Positions 17,987-26,495 of a DNA stretch of 64,000 bases are shown in pieces (within the stretch, counting starts at the first letter, position 1; each line of letters begins with the position of its first letter). The DNA is from Mycolicibacterium helvum (GTDB lineage Bacteria; Actinomycetota; Actinomycetes; Mycobacteriales; Mycobacteriaceae), in the NCBI RefSeq assembly GCF_010731895.1, contig NZ_AP022596.1, positions 5,394,001 to 5,458,000 of the forward strand, in the 5' to 3' direction. Under the pieces are notes generated by a model, which had not been told where the DNA came from, ran no database searches, and saw only the letters and a list, made by a program, of their open reading frames with translations. The position numbers and the translations under genes are program-made.

Positions 17987-18991
17987 GTGATAGCTACCAG
18001 AACTGCCCGCCACGAGGAACTTTCGGCACTTCTGGCCTCATGCAGCGATTTTGAGCTCGCTGAGCTGATAGGCACCGGTCGAGTCATAAGCGTGGGTGTG
18101 GGTGGTGAATCGGGGATTGTCGACGTCGACAGCGTGCCGGTGTTCACCAAGCGGATCCCACTATCCGACCGCGAGGTCGCCAACCTGGGCTCCACAGCGA
18201 ACCTGTTCGACCTACCGATGTTCTGCCAGTACGGTATGGGCGGACCGGGTTTCAACGCGTGGCGCGAGCTGGCCGCGAACATCATCGTCACCGACGCCGT
18301 TCTGGCCGGCGAGACGCAATCGTTCCCGATGCTCCACCACTGGCGGGTGCTACCTGGCCGGTCGCCGATCGCGGCCGAACACGCCGACATCGACAGCGTC
18401 GTCGCCGCCCAGGGCGGTTGTCCGGCCGTGCGGACCCGTCTCGAAGCCCTGACCGCCGCGACATGCAGTCTTGTGCTGTTCTGCGAGTACATCCCACACC
18501 CGATCGCGGACTGGTTGCGAGACAACCCGGCCGGTAAGGCCGTCACGGTTGAACGGCAGCTTTCGGAGATCGTGACGTTTCTGCGGAATCGGCAGTTGCT
18601 GCACATGGACGGACATTTCGGCAACATGCGCACCGACATGGAGCGGATCTATCTCACCGACTTCGGGCTGGCCATATCGCCGCAGTTCGAGCTGTCGGCC
18701 GCTGAACGCGACTTCGTTGCACGACACGTCACGCATGACGCCGGCTACGCCGCGATGCGACTGGTCGACTGGCTGGTGACCGATGTGTGCGGGATTCCGA
18801 TTTTGCCCAATGCCGGCGGCACAGTCGCCCGTGAGTACATAGTCCAGTGCGCTGCTGGGCACATACCGGATGACGTGCCACCGATGGTCGCCGCGATCTT
18901 GAGCCGGCACGCACCCGCCGCCGCGAAGATGAACGCCTTCTACCGGAGCTTGTTCGACGGCGACCTCCACGCTGAGTACCCCGAGATATGA
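17987..18991 (+). CDS. Protein-kinase-like fold protein
   Basis: A 334-aa protein with kinase hallmarks. These are a glycine-rich stretch near 29-40, Lys55 in VFTKRIP, Glu94 in AWRELAAN, a catalytic loop HMDGHFGN (Asp208, Asn213) and a DFG triplet at 225-227. This suggests phosphotransfer, but the sequence is unlike the usual mycobacterial Pkn kinases and has no membrane helix. It may be a small-molecule kinase of the aminoglycoside/choline-kinase superfamily. GTG start. It stands alone between the small membrane ORF and a LysR fragment, so context gives no substrate. Confidence 0.7.
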   Translation: MIATRTARHEELSALLASCSDFELAELIGTGRVISVGVGGESGIVDVDSVPVFTKRIPLSDREVANLGSTANLFDLPMFCQYGMGGPGFNAWRELAANIIVTDAVLAGETQSFPMLHHWRVLPGRSPIAAEHADIDSVVAAQGGCPAVRTRLEALTAATCSLVLFCEYIPHPIADWLRDNPAGKAVTVERQLSEIVTFLRNRQLLHMDGHFGNMRTDMERIYLTDFGLAISPQFELSAAERDFVARHVTHDAGYAAMRLVDWLVTDVCGIPILPNAGGTVAREYIVQCAAGHIPDDVPPMVAAILSRHAPAAAKMNAFYRSLFDGDLHAEYPEI

Positions 18992-19046
18992 GGGAGTGCG
19001 AGTGGCTGCGACTGTCGCTCAGCTGAGGTGCAGTGGCTCCCGGACG

Positions 19047-19313
19047 GAACCGCCTGATATCGAGCTGGCCGGCCCGGATTGCGCCGCCCGCCGACGAGGT
19101 CGGCCCGGTCAGGGCGGTCAGTAGCGGGCAGGCCAGTTCTTCGAAGCCGTCAGGGATAGCGGAGGCGGGGACCACGGTCACGCCCAATCCCTGCGCCACG
19201 AGCCGCACCGCAGTGAAGATCTGTGACGCTCGGGCCACTGTGTGCGGGCTGGGGCCCTCGGTGGCGAGCAGGTGGGCGTCATCAGAAAACCCTGCTCGCT
19301 GGGCACGACGCGT
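19047..19313 (-). pseudogene. Fragment of a LysR-type regulator (effector-domain end)
   Basis: Minus-strand translation gives RRAQRAGFSDD, then FTAVRLVAQGLGVTVVPASA and RAGQLDIRRFRPG. This is the pattern of the C-terminal part of a LysR substrate-binding domain. No helix-turn-helix half is present upstream on this strand: the plus-strand PucR gene starts at 19392. I read this as a decayed gene remnant. Confidence 0.45.
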
Positions 19314-19391
19314 GGCGGCGAGACTTCGAGGTTGTATCGGCTGACTACGCTTCGGGCATCCGCGCGCAAGTGCCTTGACGATTGGTGGGTC

Positions 19392-20678
19392 ATGACGCAA
19401 CGACTGTGGCTGGTCGATCTCGCACCCGCCGACGGGCAGGCGTTCCCGGCCAAGGCCTTGCTTGCCGCGCGCGCCAGCGAGGTGGCCTCGCTGCTAGGCC
19501 CCGGAGCCGCGGCTTGGGCGGTTGAACTCGGTGCCACCATGGCCGCCCACATCACCTCGGCGATCCCCGAGCTGGCGGTCGAGGTCGTCGCCACTGAGGT
19601 GCAAAGAGGATGTGAGGCCGTGGCACTCGGCACGCTGACCGCCCTCGCGCGCGACACCGACGTGACGTTCACGGTCATGCCGGAGGTACTCACTGGCCCG
19701 TTGGAGGTAGTGGCGCGCGGGATCGGCATTGAACACATGTTGCGCAGCATCCACGTCGCCCACGCCACCGCCACTCAGGTTCTCCTCGACGCGGCCGAAC
19801 GGGTGGTGCCCGAGGCGCAGCGCTTCGCCGAGATGCGGCGGATCAACGATCTCCTGTTCGGCGTGGTCGACTTCCTGACGGCTCACATGTCGAACGAGTA
19901 CGCCCGCGCGCACGACGCCTGGTTGACCAGCTCGACGGCGTTGCGGATGGAGATCGTCGAGGACATCCTGCGCGGCAACGAGATTCCCCTGGGACGGGCG
20001 GCCCGTGTGCTGGGATACGACCTGAGTCGCTGGCATCTCGCCGTCATCGCGTGGGCCGGTGATGTCGCACCGGCCGATCCGGCGCACTTGCACAAGGCAG
20101 CGGTCGATGTGTTGGCCGCTGCAGGTTGCGTCCCAACGCTGGTGTTACCAGTCGGCGCCCATCGCGTCTGGGCGTGGGGGTCGCGCACCACCCGCGCGCC
20201 GGTGCCTGCCGACGCGGCGGCGGTGGTGCCCGTGCCTGGCGTGCGAATCTCGACCGGGCTGGCCGGTGTCGGCGTCGACGGTTTTCGGCGCAGCCACTGG
20301 CAGGCCGGCCAGGCCGCCCGGATCGGGGCCATGTCGACCCGTGACGAGTGGCTCCTCCACTACGCCGACCTCGACGTCGTCGCGATGCTCAGCGAGGACC
20401 TCACCACCGCAAACGAATTCGTCATTCGCGAACTCGGCGAGCTGGCTGGGCCCGGTGACTCCGTCGCCGTGGTGCGCCACACCCTCAAGTGCTACCTCGA
20501 CCGCGACCGCAGCCTGGCCCGTACGGCCGACGATCTCCACGTGGCGCGCAACACAGTGGCCTATCGAGTGCAGCGGGCCGAACAGTTGCGGGGCCGTCCC
20601 GCTTCCGAACGTCGCTTGCAGCTGCACGCCGCACTCACTCTCGCCGACGAGCTGGGCGGGGCGGTTCTGGCTAAGTGA
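19392..20678 (+). CDS. PucR-family transcriptional regulator
   Basis: A 428-aa protein. The N-terminal region is helical, the middle GGDEF-like segment includes the VPGVRISTGLAGVGVDGFRRS stretch, and the C-terminal PucR helix-turn-helix carries LARTADDLHVARNTVAYRVQR. I chose the ATG at 19392; the frame runs further upstream but through the LysR fragment. It is followed in the same direction by the FAH/VOC/monooxygenase genes from 20945 and probably activates them. The inducer is unknown, presumably an aromatic pathway compound. Confidence 0.8.
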   Translation: MTQRLWLVDLAPADGQAFPAKALLAARASEVASLLGPGAAAWAVELGATMAAHITSAIPELAVEVVATEVQRGCEAVALGTLTALARDTDVTFTVMPEVLTGPLEVVARGIGIEHMLRSIHVAHATATQVLLDAAERVVPEAQRFAEMRRINDLLFGVVDFLTAHMSNEYARAHDAWLTSSTALRMEIVEDILRGNEIPLGRAARVLGYDLSRWHLAVIAWAGDVAPADPAHLHKAAVDVLAAAGCVPTLVLPVGAHRVWAWGSRTTRAPVPADAAAVVPVPGVRISTGLAGVGVDGFRRSHWQAGQAARIGAMSTRDEWLLHYADLDVVAMLSEDLTTANEFVIRELGELAGPGDSVAVVRHTLKCYLDRDRSLARTADDLHVARNTVAYRVQRAEQLRGRPASERRLQLHAALTLADELGGAVLAK

Positions 20679-20944
20679 ACCTGAGGGGCGACGTTGCCCA
20701 ACCGCGCAGCACACGACTGTCTCGCCGTCCTTGACGTCATCGCACCGACGACACCGTGCAGGACGCACCTGTGCAGGCGCGGCCGGAACGTCGCGACTGG
20801 AGCCTTAGGTACGCCCAGGGAACTCTGCTTGGACCCTAGTGCAAGGTGATGGGTGCGTTTTGGGATCCAACCCCAAGCTGGTCGGTGTCCGCGGGGCTTG
20901 ACTTGCAGGCAAGCCCCCAACCGAGCCTGGGAGAAGGAGAGCGC

Positions 20945-21925
20945 ATGGTCGTGTACCTGGTCCGCTACCGACACGAGAATCGGGTCAGCTGGGGCGTGCT
21001 CGACGGTTCGACGATCAGCCCCCTTGACGGAAACTACGACCGCACCGCCGACCTCATCGAACGCGGCGAATCTGATTGGCGCTCCGCCGCCACCACGCCG
21101 GGCCGTCTCGCCTTCGACGATGTCGAGGCGCTCTCGCCCGTGACCACTCCGTGCCGGGTGATGTGCCAGGGAGCCAACTATCGCCAGCACGCGATCGAAT
21201 CCGGCATGGACCCCGACCGGCGAGCGTTCAACCTCTTCTTCGACAAGACCGACGCGTCCATCACCGGACCCCACGCAACCGTCACGCGCCCCGGCCACGT
21301 CGCACTGCTGGACTACGAGATCGAACTGGCCCTGGTCATGCGGCGAAGCGTCACCAAACCGACGACGATCAACAGCGAGGAACTCCCCGACTACGTCTTC
21401 GGGGTCACCATCGCCAACGACCTGTCCGCACGCGACGTACAGCTCCCCCAGGGGCAATTCCTCAAGGGCAAGAGCTACCGCGGCTTCTGCCCGACGGGAC
21501 CGGTGCTGGCCGTTCTAGAACCTCACGACTTCCCCTTGCTCAACGACCTCGAGCTACGACTCAACGTCAACGGTGCACCGCGCCAACGGGACAACACCGC
21601 CAACATGGTCTATCGGCCCGCGGAAACGTTGACCGAACTAACCGAGTTCTGCGACCTCAGCCCCGGCGACCTACTCCTTACGGGCACTCCCCACGGCTGC
21701 ACCGCGACATCCCCGCCCCCCTTGGTCCGCCGGCTCGCGACAGCGCTCCTGCCCGAAGACAAGTTGTGGGCGGCGTTCGTCAAGACGAACAAGCGCAAAC
21801 CGTACCTGCAACCGGGGGACGTCGTCACAGCAGAGATAGCCAATTCGACGGGTTCACTCGACCTGGGCACTCAGCGGACCACCATCGCCGCCCCATCCGC
21901 CGGGGAAGGACACAACGCCTCATGA
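20945..21925 (+). CDS. Fumarylacetoacetate hydrolase (FAH) family protein
   Basis: A 326-aa FAH-superfamily protein, members of which hydrolyse or decarboxylate acylpyruvate-type ring-cleavage products using a divalent metal. The core is visible: CQGANYRQHAIE, LLDYEIELALVM (metal-binding E-x-E), ANDLSARDVQ, KSYRGFCPTGPV and a LLTGTPHGC motif near the C-terminus. AAGGAG precedes the ATG at 20945, which settles the start within a longer open frame. It overlaps the VOC gene as ATGA, so the two are coupled; together they suggest meta-cleavage of an aromatic ring and processing of the product. Confidence 0.88.
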   Translation: MVVYLVRYRHENRVSWGVLDGSTISPLDGNYDRTADLIERGESDWRSAATTPGRLAFDDVEALSPVTTPCRVMCQGANYRQHAIESGMDPDRRAFNLFFDKTDASITGPHATVTRPGHVALLDYEIELALVMRRSVTKPTTINSEELPDYVFGVTIANDLSARDVQLPQGQFLKGKSYRGFCPTGPVLAVLEPHDFPLLNDLELRLNVNGAPRQRDNTANMVYRPAETLTELTEFCDLSPGDLLLTGTPHGCTATSPPPLVRRLATALLPEDKLWAAFVKTNKRKPYLQPGDVVTAEIANSTGSLDLGTQRTTIAAPSAGEGHNAS

Positions 21926-22611
21926 GCGCAACGCCCAGCCCGCTGCACCCCTCGACTCCCGAATCTGTCGATACCGACACCAGCTCAACGGATCTCAACG
22001 ATCTGCCCGACGGCTTGGTACCCGACTTCATCGCGCACTGGGTGGTGAAGACCGCTCGCAGCGCTGAGATGATCGATTGGTACGGAACCGTCTTCGGCGC
22101 CCGAGTCGTCCACGAGGACGCACAGATCGCCTTCCTCACCTGGGACCGGGAAAGCCATCGACTCGCACTGGTGAAGCTGCCGCCACCCCTTCGTCACGTC
22201 TTTCCCCTGGCCCGACTCCGGCGCAAAACATATGGCATCGATCATTTGGCGTTCACCTTCACGTCCATCACGCGGCTGTTGCTGACCTACGAGCGGCTCA
22301 AGAAAGCGGGTATCACGCCGGTGTGGTCGATCAACCACGGTCCGACGACCAGTCTGTATTACGAGGATCCCGAGGGTATTCGGCTGGAATTCCAAACCGA
22401 GAACTTCGCCACAGCCCAGCAGACGGCCGACTACTTCAACAGCCAAGACTTCGCCGACAATCCCATCGGCGTCAACGTCGACCCCGACTACCTACTGGAA
22501 CGGTTACGGGCAGGCGCGGAGGAACCCGACTTGCTCCGTCCGGGCGCCGGTACCCGGCCGGGGACCAAGCAGCGTTCCAACAAGCGGGCCATCACGTGGA
22601 AGACGTTGTAA
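21922..22611 (+). CDS. VOC-family extradiol-type dioxygenase (single domain)
   Basis: A 229-aa protein with one VOC domain after a 30-residue low-complexity N-terminus. Potential metal ligands of the 2-His-1-Glu set are visible: His in DFIAHWVV, His in GIDHLAF and Glu in IRLEFQ. This fits small type-I extradiol dioxygenases (biphenyl-diol or catechol 2,3-dioxygenase-like). It starts inside the FAH stop (ATGA) and ends 3 bp before the monooxygenase, a tight three-gene operon. The predicted role is cleavage of the catechol made by the monooxygenase; the exact diol is unknown. Confidence 0.8.
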   Translation: MSATPSPLHPSTPESVDTDTSSTDLNDLPDGLVPDFIAHWVVKTARSAEMIDWYGTVFGARVVHEDAQIAFLTWDRESHRLALVKLPPPLRHVFPLARLRRKTYGIDHLAFTFTSITRLLLTYERLKKAGITPVWSINHGPTTSLYYEDPEGIRLEFQTENFATAQQTADYFNSQDFADNPIGVNVDPDYLLERLRAGAEEPDLLRPGAGTRPGTKQRSNKRAITWKTL

Positions 22612-22614
22612 TTC

Positions 22615-24435
22615 ATGGAGACTCATCCAGTAGTCATCGTCGGCGCCGGTGCCGCCGGCTGCACCCTCGCGCTGTTGCTGGCCCGCCGCGGCATACCGAG
22701 CACGATCGTGGATCAACGGACCGATACGCGGGTGCATCCCGCCGCGCACGTCATCAACGCGCGCACTTTGGAGATCTGGAATGAGGCGTCACCGAATCTG
22801 ATACGCGCACTGGAGGCGATGACTCCCCCGATCGAGACGGTCAATGTCATTCGGTGGTGCACCGATGTACGCGCCGCATCATTGGGAGAGATCGATCTGC
22901 TCTCCCAGCCCGAACAGCTCGCCGAGGTGCGCTCACACAGTCCATTTCTCATCTCCCACATCGGCCAGCACCTGGTGATGCCGGCCCTGTGGGAGGCTCT
23001 CGAAGGCGAGGAGCTCATCGACTTCCGCCGCGGCTGGCGGGCCACGGCCGCCGTCGACGGTGGGGTTAGGCCCTCGCTCCGCCTGACCTCGCCGGAACGG
23101 ACTCCGATCGAGACACACCCGCGCTACGTCATCGCCGCCGATGGCGCGAACAGTGCGCTGCGCGACGCGGCGGGCATCGCGATGAAGGGGCCCGCGCTCG
23201 CGAACATGGGTAGCGTCTTCTTCCACGCGCCTGGACTGTTTCGCGAGGGGGCGGACCGTCCGCTCCTTAGTTGGATCTATCACCCTCGGTTCAGTGGAGT
23301 CCTCATCGCGCACGCCGACGACGACTACGTCCTGATGACCCCGTATCTGCATCCGGCCCAGCGCATCGCGCGCGACAGCGTCGAGTTTTGGAACCGCCAG
23401 CTGCCCACCGTGATCGGCACGACCGACTACCGGATTCGCTCCACCGGAACCTGGACCATGACGTCACAGATGGCAGAGCTGTTCCGGCGCGGCCCGCTGC
23501 TCTTGATCGGCGATGCGGCACACCGCTTTCCGCACACCGGGGGGTTCGGCCTCAACAGCGGCGTTCAGGACGCCCACAACCTCGCGTGGAAGCTCGCGGC
23601 AGTACTCGACTCCGGGGCCCCAGATTCGCTTCTGGACACCTATGAGACCGAACGCCGGCCGGTGGTGATGCGCTTCGCTGAACAGAGCACGACCAATCAC
23701 TTCAAGCTCGACGAGGTCACTGCGTTCCTCGGTATCACCAATCGGTCGTTGCACCAGGCCACCGAGATCATGGCGAAGCCGTGGCTGTCGTGGATTCCCG
23801 GCTGCGTGATGGCCGCGGTCGCCGAGGTACTGACCACCGCACAGACCTCACGGACCAAGCGACTCCTTCCGCAGAACGCCCGGGGTGCGCGAGCGCGGCG
23901 ACGGATCGCCGAGGCGATCCCTGGCCAGCTGGAACACTTCGTGGCCAGCGGCCTGGAATTCGGCTACGCGTACGACGGTCCGCTCATCGACACCGCCACC
24001 GAGGGTCCGTGCCCCGACGGCGACGTATTCCGGTATTCACCCACCACACACCCCGGCGCCCGGCTACCGCACACACTCGTCCTCGACGACACCGGCGACC
24101 CGACCCCCGTTCATCACCTCGTCCAGTCCACCGGGCTGACGCTGTTCACCGCCGACGCCCATCGCTGGTCCACGACCCTGCGGCAGGCAGGTGTAGCCGT
24201 TCGGGTCGTGGTGATCCCACTTGTCGCGCCCAGTCCCGAAGACCGCGAGGCGATGCTGGGGCTCCTCGAAATCGGCGAGCACGGCGCCGTTCTCGTCCGT
24301 CCGGACGGTCACGTGGTGTGGCGCAGCCACGTCGGACCCGACACCCCCACCACCGATGAGCTCCGACGCTTCCTCGAACTCGAGTGGCTTGGTGTCTACA
24401 GCGTCTCGGATGACACGACGACATTCGCGCGATGA
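22615..24435 (+). CDS. FAD-dependent aromatic hydroxylase (PheA/TfdB family)
   Basis: A 606-aa flavoprotein monooxygenase. VVIVGAGAAGCTLALLL is the N-terminal FAD motif, VIAADGANSALRDAAG the DG motif, and LIGDAAHRFPHTGGFG the GD motif, followed by NLAWKLAAVLDSG and DTYETERRPV. The C-terminal 150 residues form the thioredoxin-like domain typical of phenol 2-monooxygenase relatives. NAD(P)H-dependent ortho-hydroxylation of a phenolic compound is expected, supplying the diol for the VOC dioxygenase immediately upstream. It is the last gene of the operon; a related enzyme ends at 1084. Confidence 0.9.
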   Translation: METHPVVIVGAGAAGCTLALLLARRGIPSTIVDQRTDTRVHPAAHVINARTLEIWNEASPNLIRALEAMTPPIETVNVIRWCTDVRAASLGEIDLLSQPEQLAEVRSHSPFLISHIGQHLVMPALWEALEGEELIDFRRGWRATAAVDGGVRPSLRLTSPERTPIETHPRYVIAADGANSALRDAAGIAMKGPALANMGSVFFHAPGLFREGADRPLLSWIYHPRFSGVLIAHADDDYVLMTPYLHPAQRIARDSVEFWNRQLPTVIGTTDYRIRSTGTWTMTSQMAELFRRGPLLLIGDAAHRFPHTGGFGLNSGVQDAHNLAWKLAAVLDSGAPDSLLDTYETERRPVVMRFAEQSTTNHFKLDEVTAFLGITNRSLHQATEIMAKPWLSWIPGCVMAAVAEVLTTAQTSRTKRLLPQNARGARARRRIAEAIPGQLEHFVASGLEFGYAYDGPLIDTATEGPCPDGDVFRYSPTTHPGARLPHTLVLDDTGDPTPVHHLVQSTGLTLFTADAHRWSTTLRQAGVAVRVVVIPLVAPSPEDREAMLGLLEIGEHGAVLVRPDGHVVWRSHVGPDTPTTDELRRFLELEWLGVYSVSDDTTTFAR

Positions 24436-24727
24436 CGGCATGTCTTGATTTCGTTTCACGGACATCGAGCCGATGTATTTGCAGCCTCGGTTGATCCATA
24501 GCGTTTGAGAGTCTTGCGGCACACGTTGTGGGCAGGAAGGCTCGACACGATCATGGCGCCCTCGGCTTCTTTCAGGCTGTGCTGGCGACCCAGTGTTGAC
24601 AACTGAGGAGATCGGGCAATAATTGCCGATACCGTCAATTTAATGGCGCGCATGGGAGCCTGCGTTCATCGCGAAATCGACGCCGCTCGCCTCATGGGGG
24701 TGTAGTAAGTACGCGCGTTAGGGGAGC

Positions 24728-25678
24728 ATGGGAATTAGTGGGGATTCAGAGTCGGTCGATGCGCTAGGTCGATCAACCGCCGAGACGAGTAGTGACACAT
24801 CGGCTTCGGGAGCCTCCGCAATGGTGGAAGTCCTGCCGTCGACAGAGGTTGCGGAAGCATCGGTAGTGGTGCCGGCGGACGGTTCCAACGACCAGAGCCA
24901 AGCTGAGCCGGACTGGTGGGACCGTCAACTCCGCCTGAGGCGGTTCCTGCATGGCGGCGCGTTGGACGACGACTTCGACCACATCGAGTCGCTTCTTGAG
25001 AAGCGAAACCACACCCTTCGAGAATCGCTGAAGGATCTCACCGTCGAGTTTGGGCACGCTGGTCCGCAGATCCGCCCCGAAGCGCTATTTCGGCTTGCTG
25101 CGGTCGACCTGTTCGTGGAGAAGGCGCAGTCGGTGCTGTCGGCGCGAGCACGTCGGATGTCTCGCGCCGGATTCGCCGCTTCAATCACAGCAGTCCTATG
25201 CCTGGCGCTGCTTGCCGGATACATCGTGATTCATGCAAATGCGCAGCCGAGAGATGGCAAGGATCTTCTTCTCAACGAGCTCATTCTTCGGATCGTCACC
25301 GCCGTCTCCCTCGGAGCCGTGGTTCTCGTTGCCGTCAAGTACCTCATCTCTCTGGCGCGTTCGTTTTTCCACGAGAGTGTGACCCTGCTGTCGCGGCGCC
25401 ATGCACTTCGATTCGGTCGTATGTACGTGTACCTGCACGATGGCGACATTGATCTAAAGGAACTTCGGAAGGTATTCGACTGGAATCGCGGCGGAGACTC
25501 GTCCTTTTTGGATATCAAAGCTGACGAAATTGGTAAGACTCCGTGGTCCGTTCTGGCTAAGGGCATCGGTGACGCGGTGGAGAAGGGATTCGAGAAGGGC
25601 GCTGACAAGCTCGCGAGCAAGATGCAGTCCAACGCAAACACAGATTCGAACAGAGATTCCAAGACTGTTGAGAACTAG
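24728..25678 (+). CDS. Unrecognised two-helix membrane protein
   Basis: A 316-aa protein I cannot place in a family. Residues 1-60 are Ser/Ala/Glu-rich and probably disordered. Residues 61-145 are charged and probably helical. Two membrane helices lie at about 148-169 and 186-209. The rest is cytosolic and includes LSRRHALRFGRMYVYLHDGD and a lysine-rich tail. AGGGGAGC precedes the ATG. Codon use is less GC-biased than in the flanking catabolic genes, suggesting transfer. It stands alone between two catabolic clusters, so the context offers no function. Confidence 0.7.
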   Translation: MGISGDSESVDALGRSTAETSSDTSASGASAMVEVLPSTEVAEASVVVPADGSNDQSQAEPDWWDRQLRLRRFLHGGALDDDFDHIESLLEKRNHTLRESLKDLTVEFGHAGPQIRPEALFRLAAVDLFVEKAQSVLSARARRMSRAGFAASITAVLCLALLAGYIVIHANAQPRDGKDLLLNELILRIVTAVSLGAVVLVAVKYLISLARSFFHESVTLLSRRHALRFGRMYVYLHDGDIDLKELRKVFDWNRGGDSSFLDIKADEIGKTPWSVLAKGIGDAVEKGFEKGADKLASKMQSNANTDSNRDSKTVEN

Positions 25679-25738
25679 CCTGGCGACAATTGGCTAGCCC
25701 GGGGGTGCTTTCCGTAGCCGAGAGCGGTCCTCCCCTAG

Positions 25739-26134
25739 TGCCGGCACCGCGTCGATGTTATCGCCGAAGCATCACGGCTGGTGCGGATGCACAAGCCATT
25801 CCTGGAGCCGCTGGGATTGACCTTCCCCCAGTATCTGGTGATGCTGGAGCTCCTCGGCGGTTCGCCTCGCTCCGTCGGAGAGCTAGGCTCCAAGCTCGGA
25901 ATGGATACCGGCACGATCACGCCGCTTGTCAAGCGTCTCGAGCTGTCCGAGCTCATCACGCGCCGACGCGACACCCGTGACGAGCGCCGCGTCCTCGTCG
26001 ACCTGACCCCCGGGGGCGAGGCGCTGCGCGAAAGGGTGTGGGCGGTTCCCGACCAGATCAAGACTGCGTGCCAGATATCCGACGACAAAGCCAAGGAACT
26101 GCGCGAGGCACTCGACGAGGTCGGCCGGGCGTGA
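25739..26134 (+). pseudogene. MarR-family regulator, probably 5'-truncated
   Basis: The winged-helix core is clear: FLEPLGLTFPQYLVMLEL, GELGSKLGMDTGTITPLVKRLE and the wing RRRDTRDERRVLVDLT, close to OhrR/MarR proteins. Homology reads upstream to 25751 (VDVIAEASRLVRMHKP). That stretch has no ATG/GTG/TTG and runs into a TAG at 25736-25738, so the first helix is lost. The earliest usable start is the GTG at 25781 (117 aa versus the usual 140-150). It may be a dead gene or a shortened regulator. The next gene downstream is the NCS1 permease. Confidence 0.6.
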
Positions 26135-26224
26135 CCCAGTCAATCACCGAGCAGCGGTAAGAATCTGTTTCCTAACAGCAGCTTTCGTCACTACACCATC
26201 AGCTGTCACAACGACATCGAGAAC

Positions 26225-26239
26225 GGATGTCAGACATCC
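26225..26239. promoter_or_regulatory. 15-bp inverted repeat in the leader of the permease gene
   Basis: GGATGTC-A-GACATCC is perfectly symmetrical and lies about 260 bp upstream of the NCS1 permease start. It may be an operator, for instance for the adjacent MarR-type protein. The rest of the 360-bp leader (26135-26495) shows no gene and no riboswitch I recognise. Confidence 0.4.
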
Positions 26240-26495
26240 TGTCTCGCGACATCGTGTGGTTCTCGCAGGTTCTCCGGCGGTCTCGAGTCGTGCATTTCTG
26301 CACGTCCATCTGCAGGACTGTCCGTTGACGCAACGCTGTCAGTCGGCTGAGATGTAACCAACCTCACTTGACGAGAGGTTCTGCCGCAGTCGGCTTTGCG
26401 TGGGGCAACGTGACGACTCCGGCCTGGTGGACCGATCTCGTCCAGCATGCATTCGTCATCCACCGCATGGCGGTGGTGAGAAAGGAAGTCGAACA

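Noticed and set aside
18729..19400. 223-codon minus-strand frame taken as a complete gene
   Set aside because: Only its first half resembles LysR; the second half is Arg/Ser-rich antisense of the kinase-like gene.
21076..21921. Long upstream extension of the VOC dioxygenase frame inside the FAH gene
   Set aside because: The Arg/Pro-rich translation is a shadow of the FAH coding strand; the ATGA at 21922 is the natural start.
26135..26495. Possible riboswitch in the permease leader
   Set aside because: Only a 15-bp inverted repeat was found; no conserved guanidine, purine or other riboswitch core was recognised.
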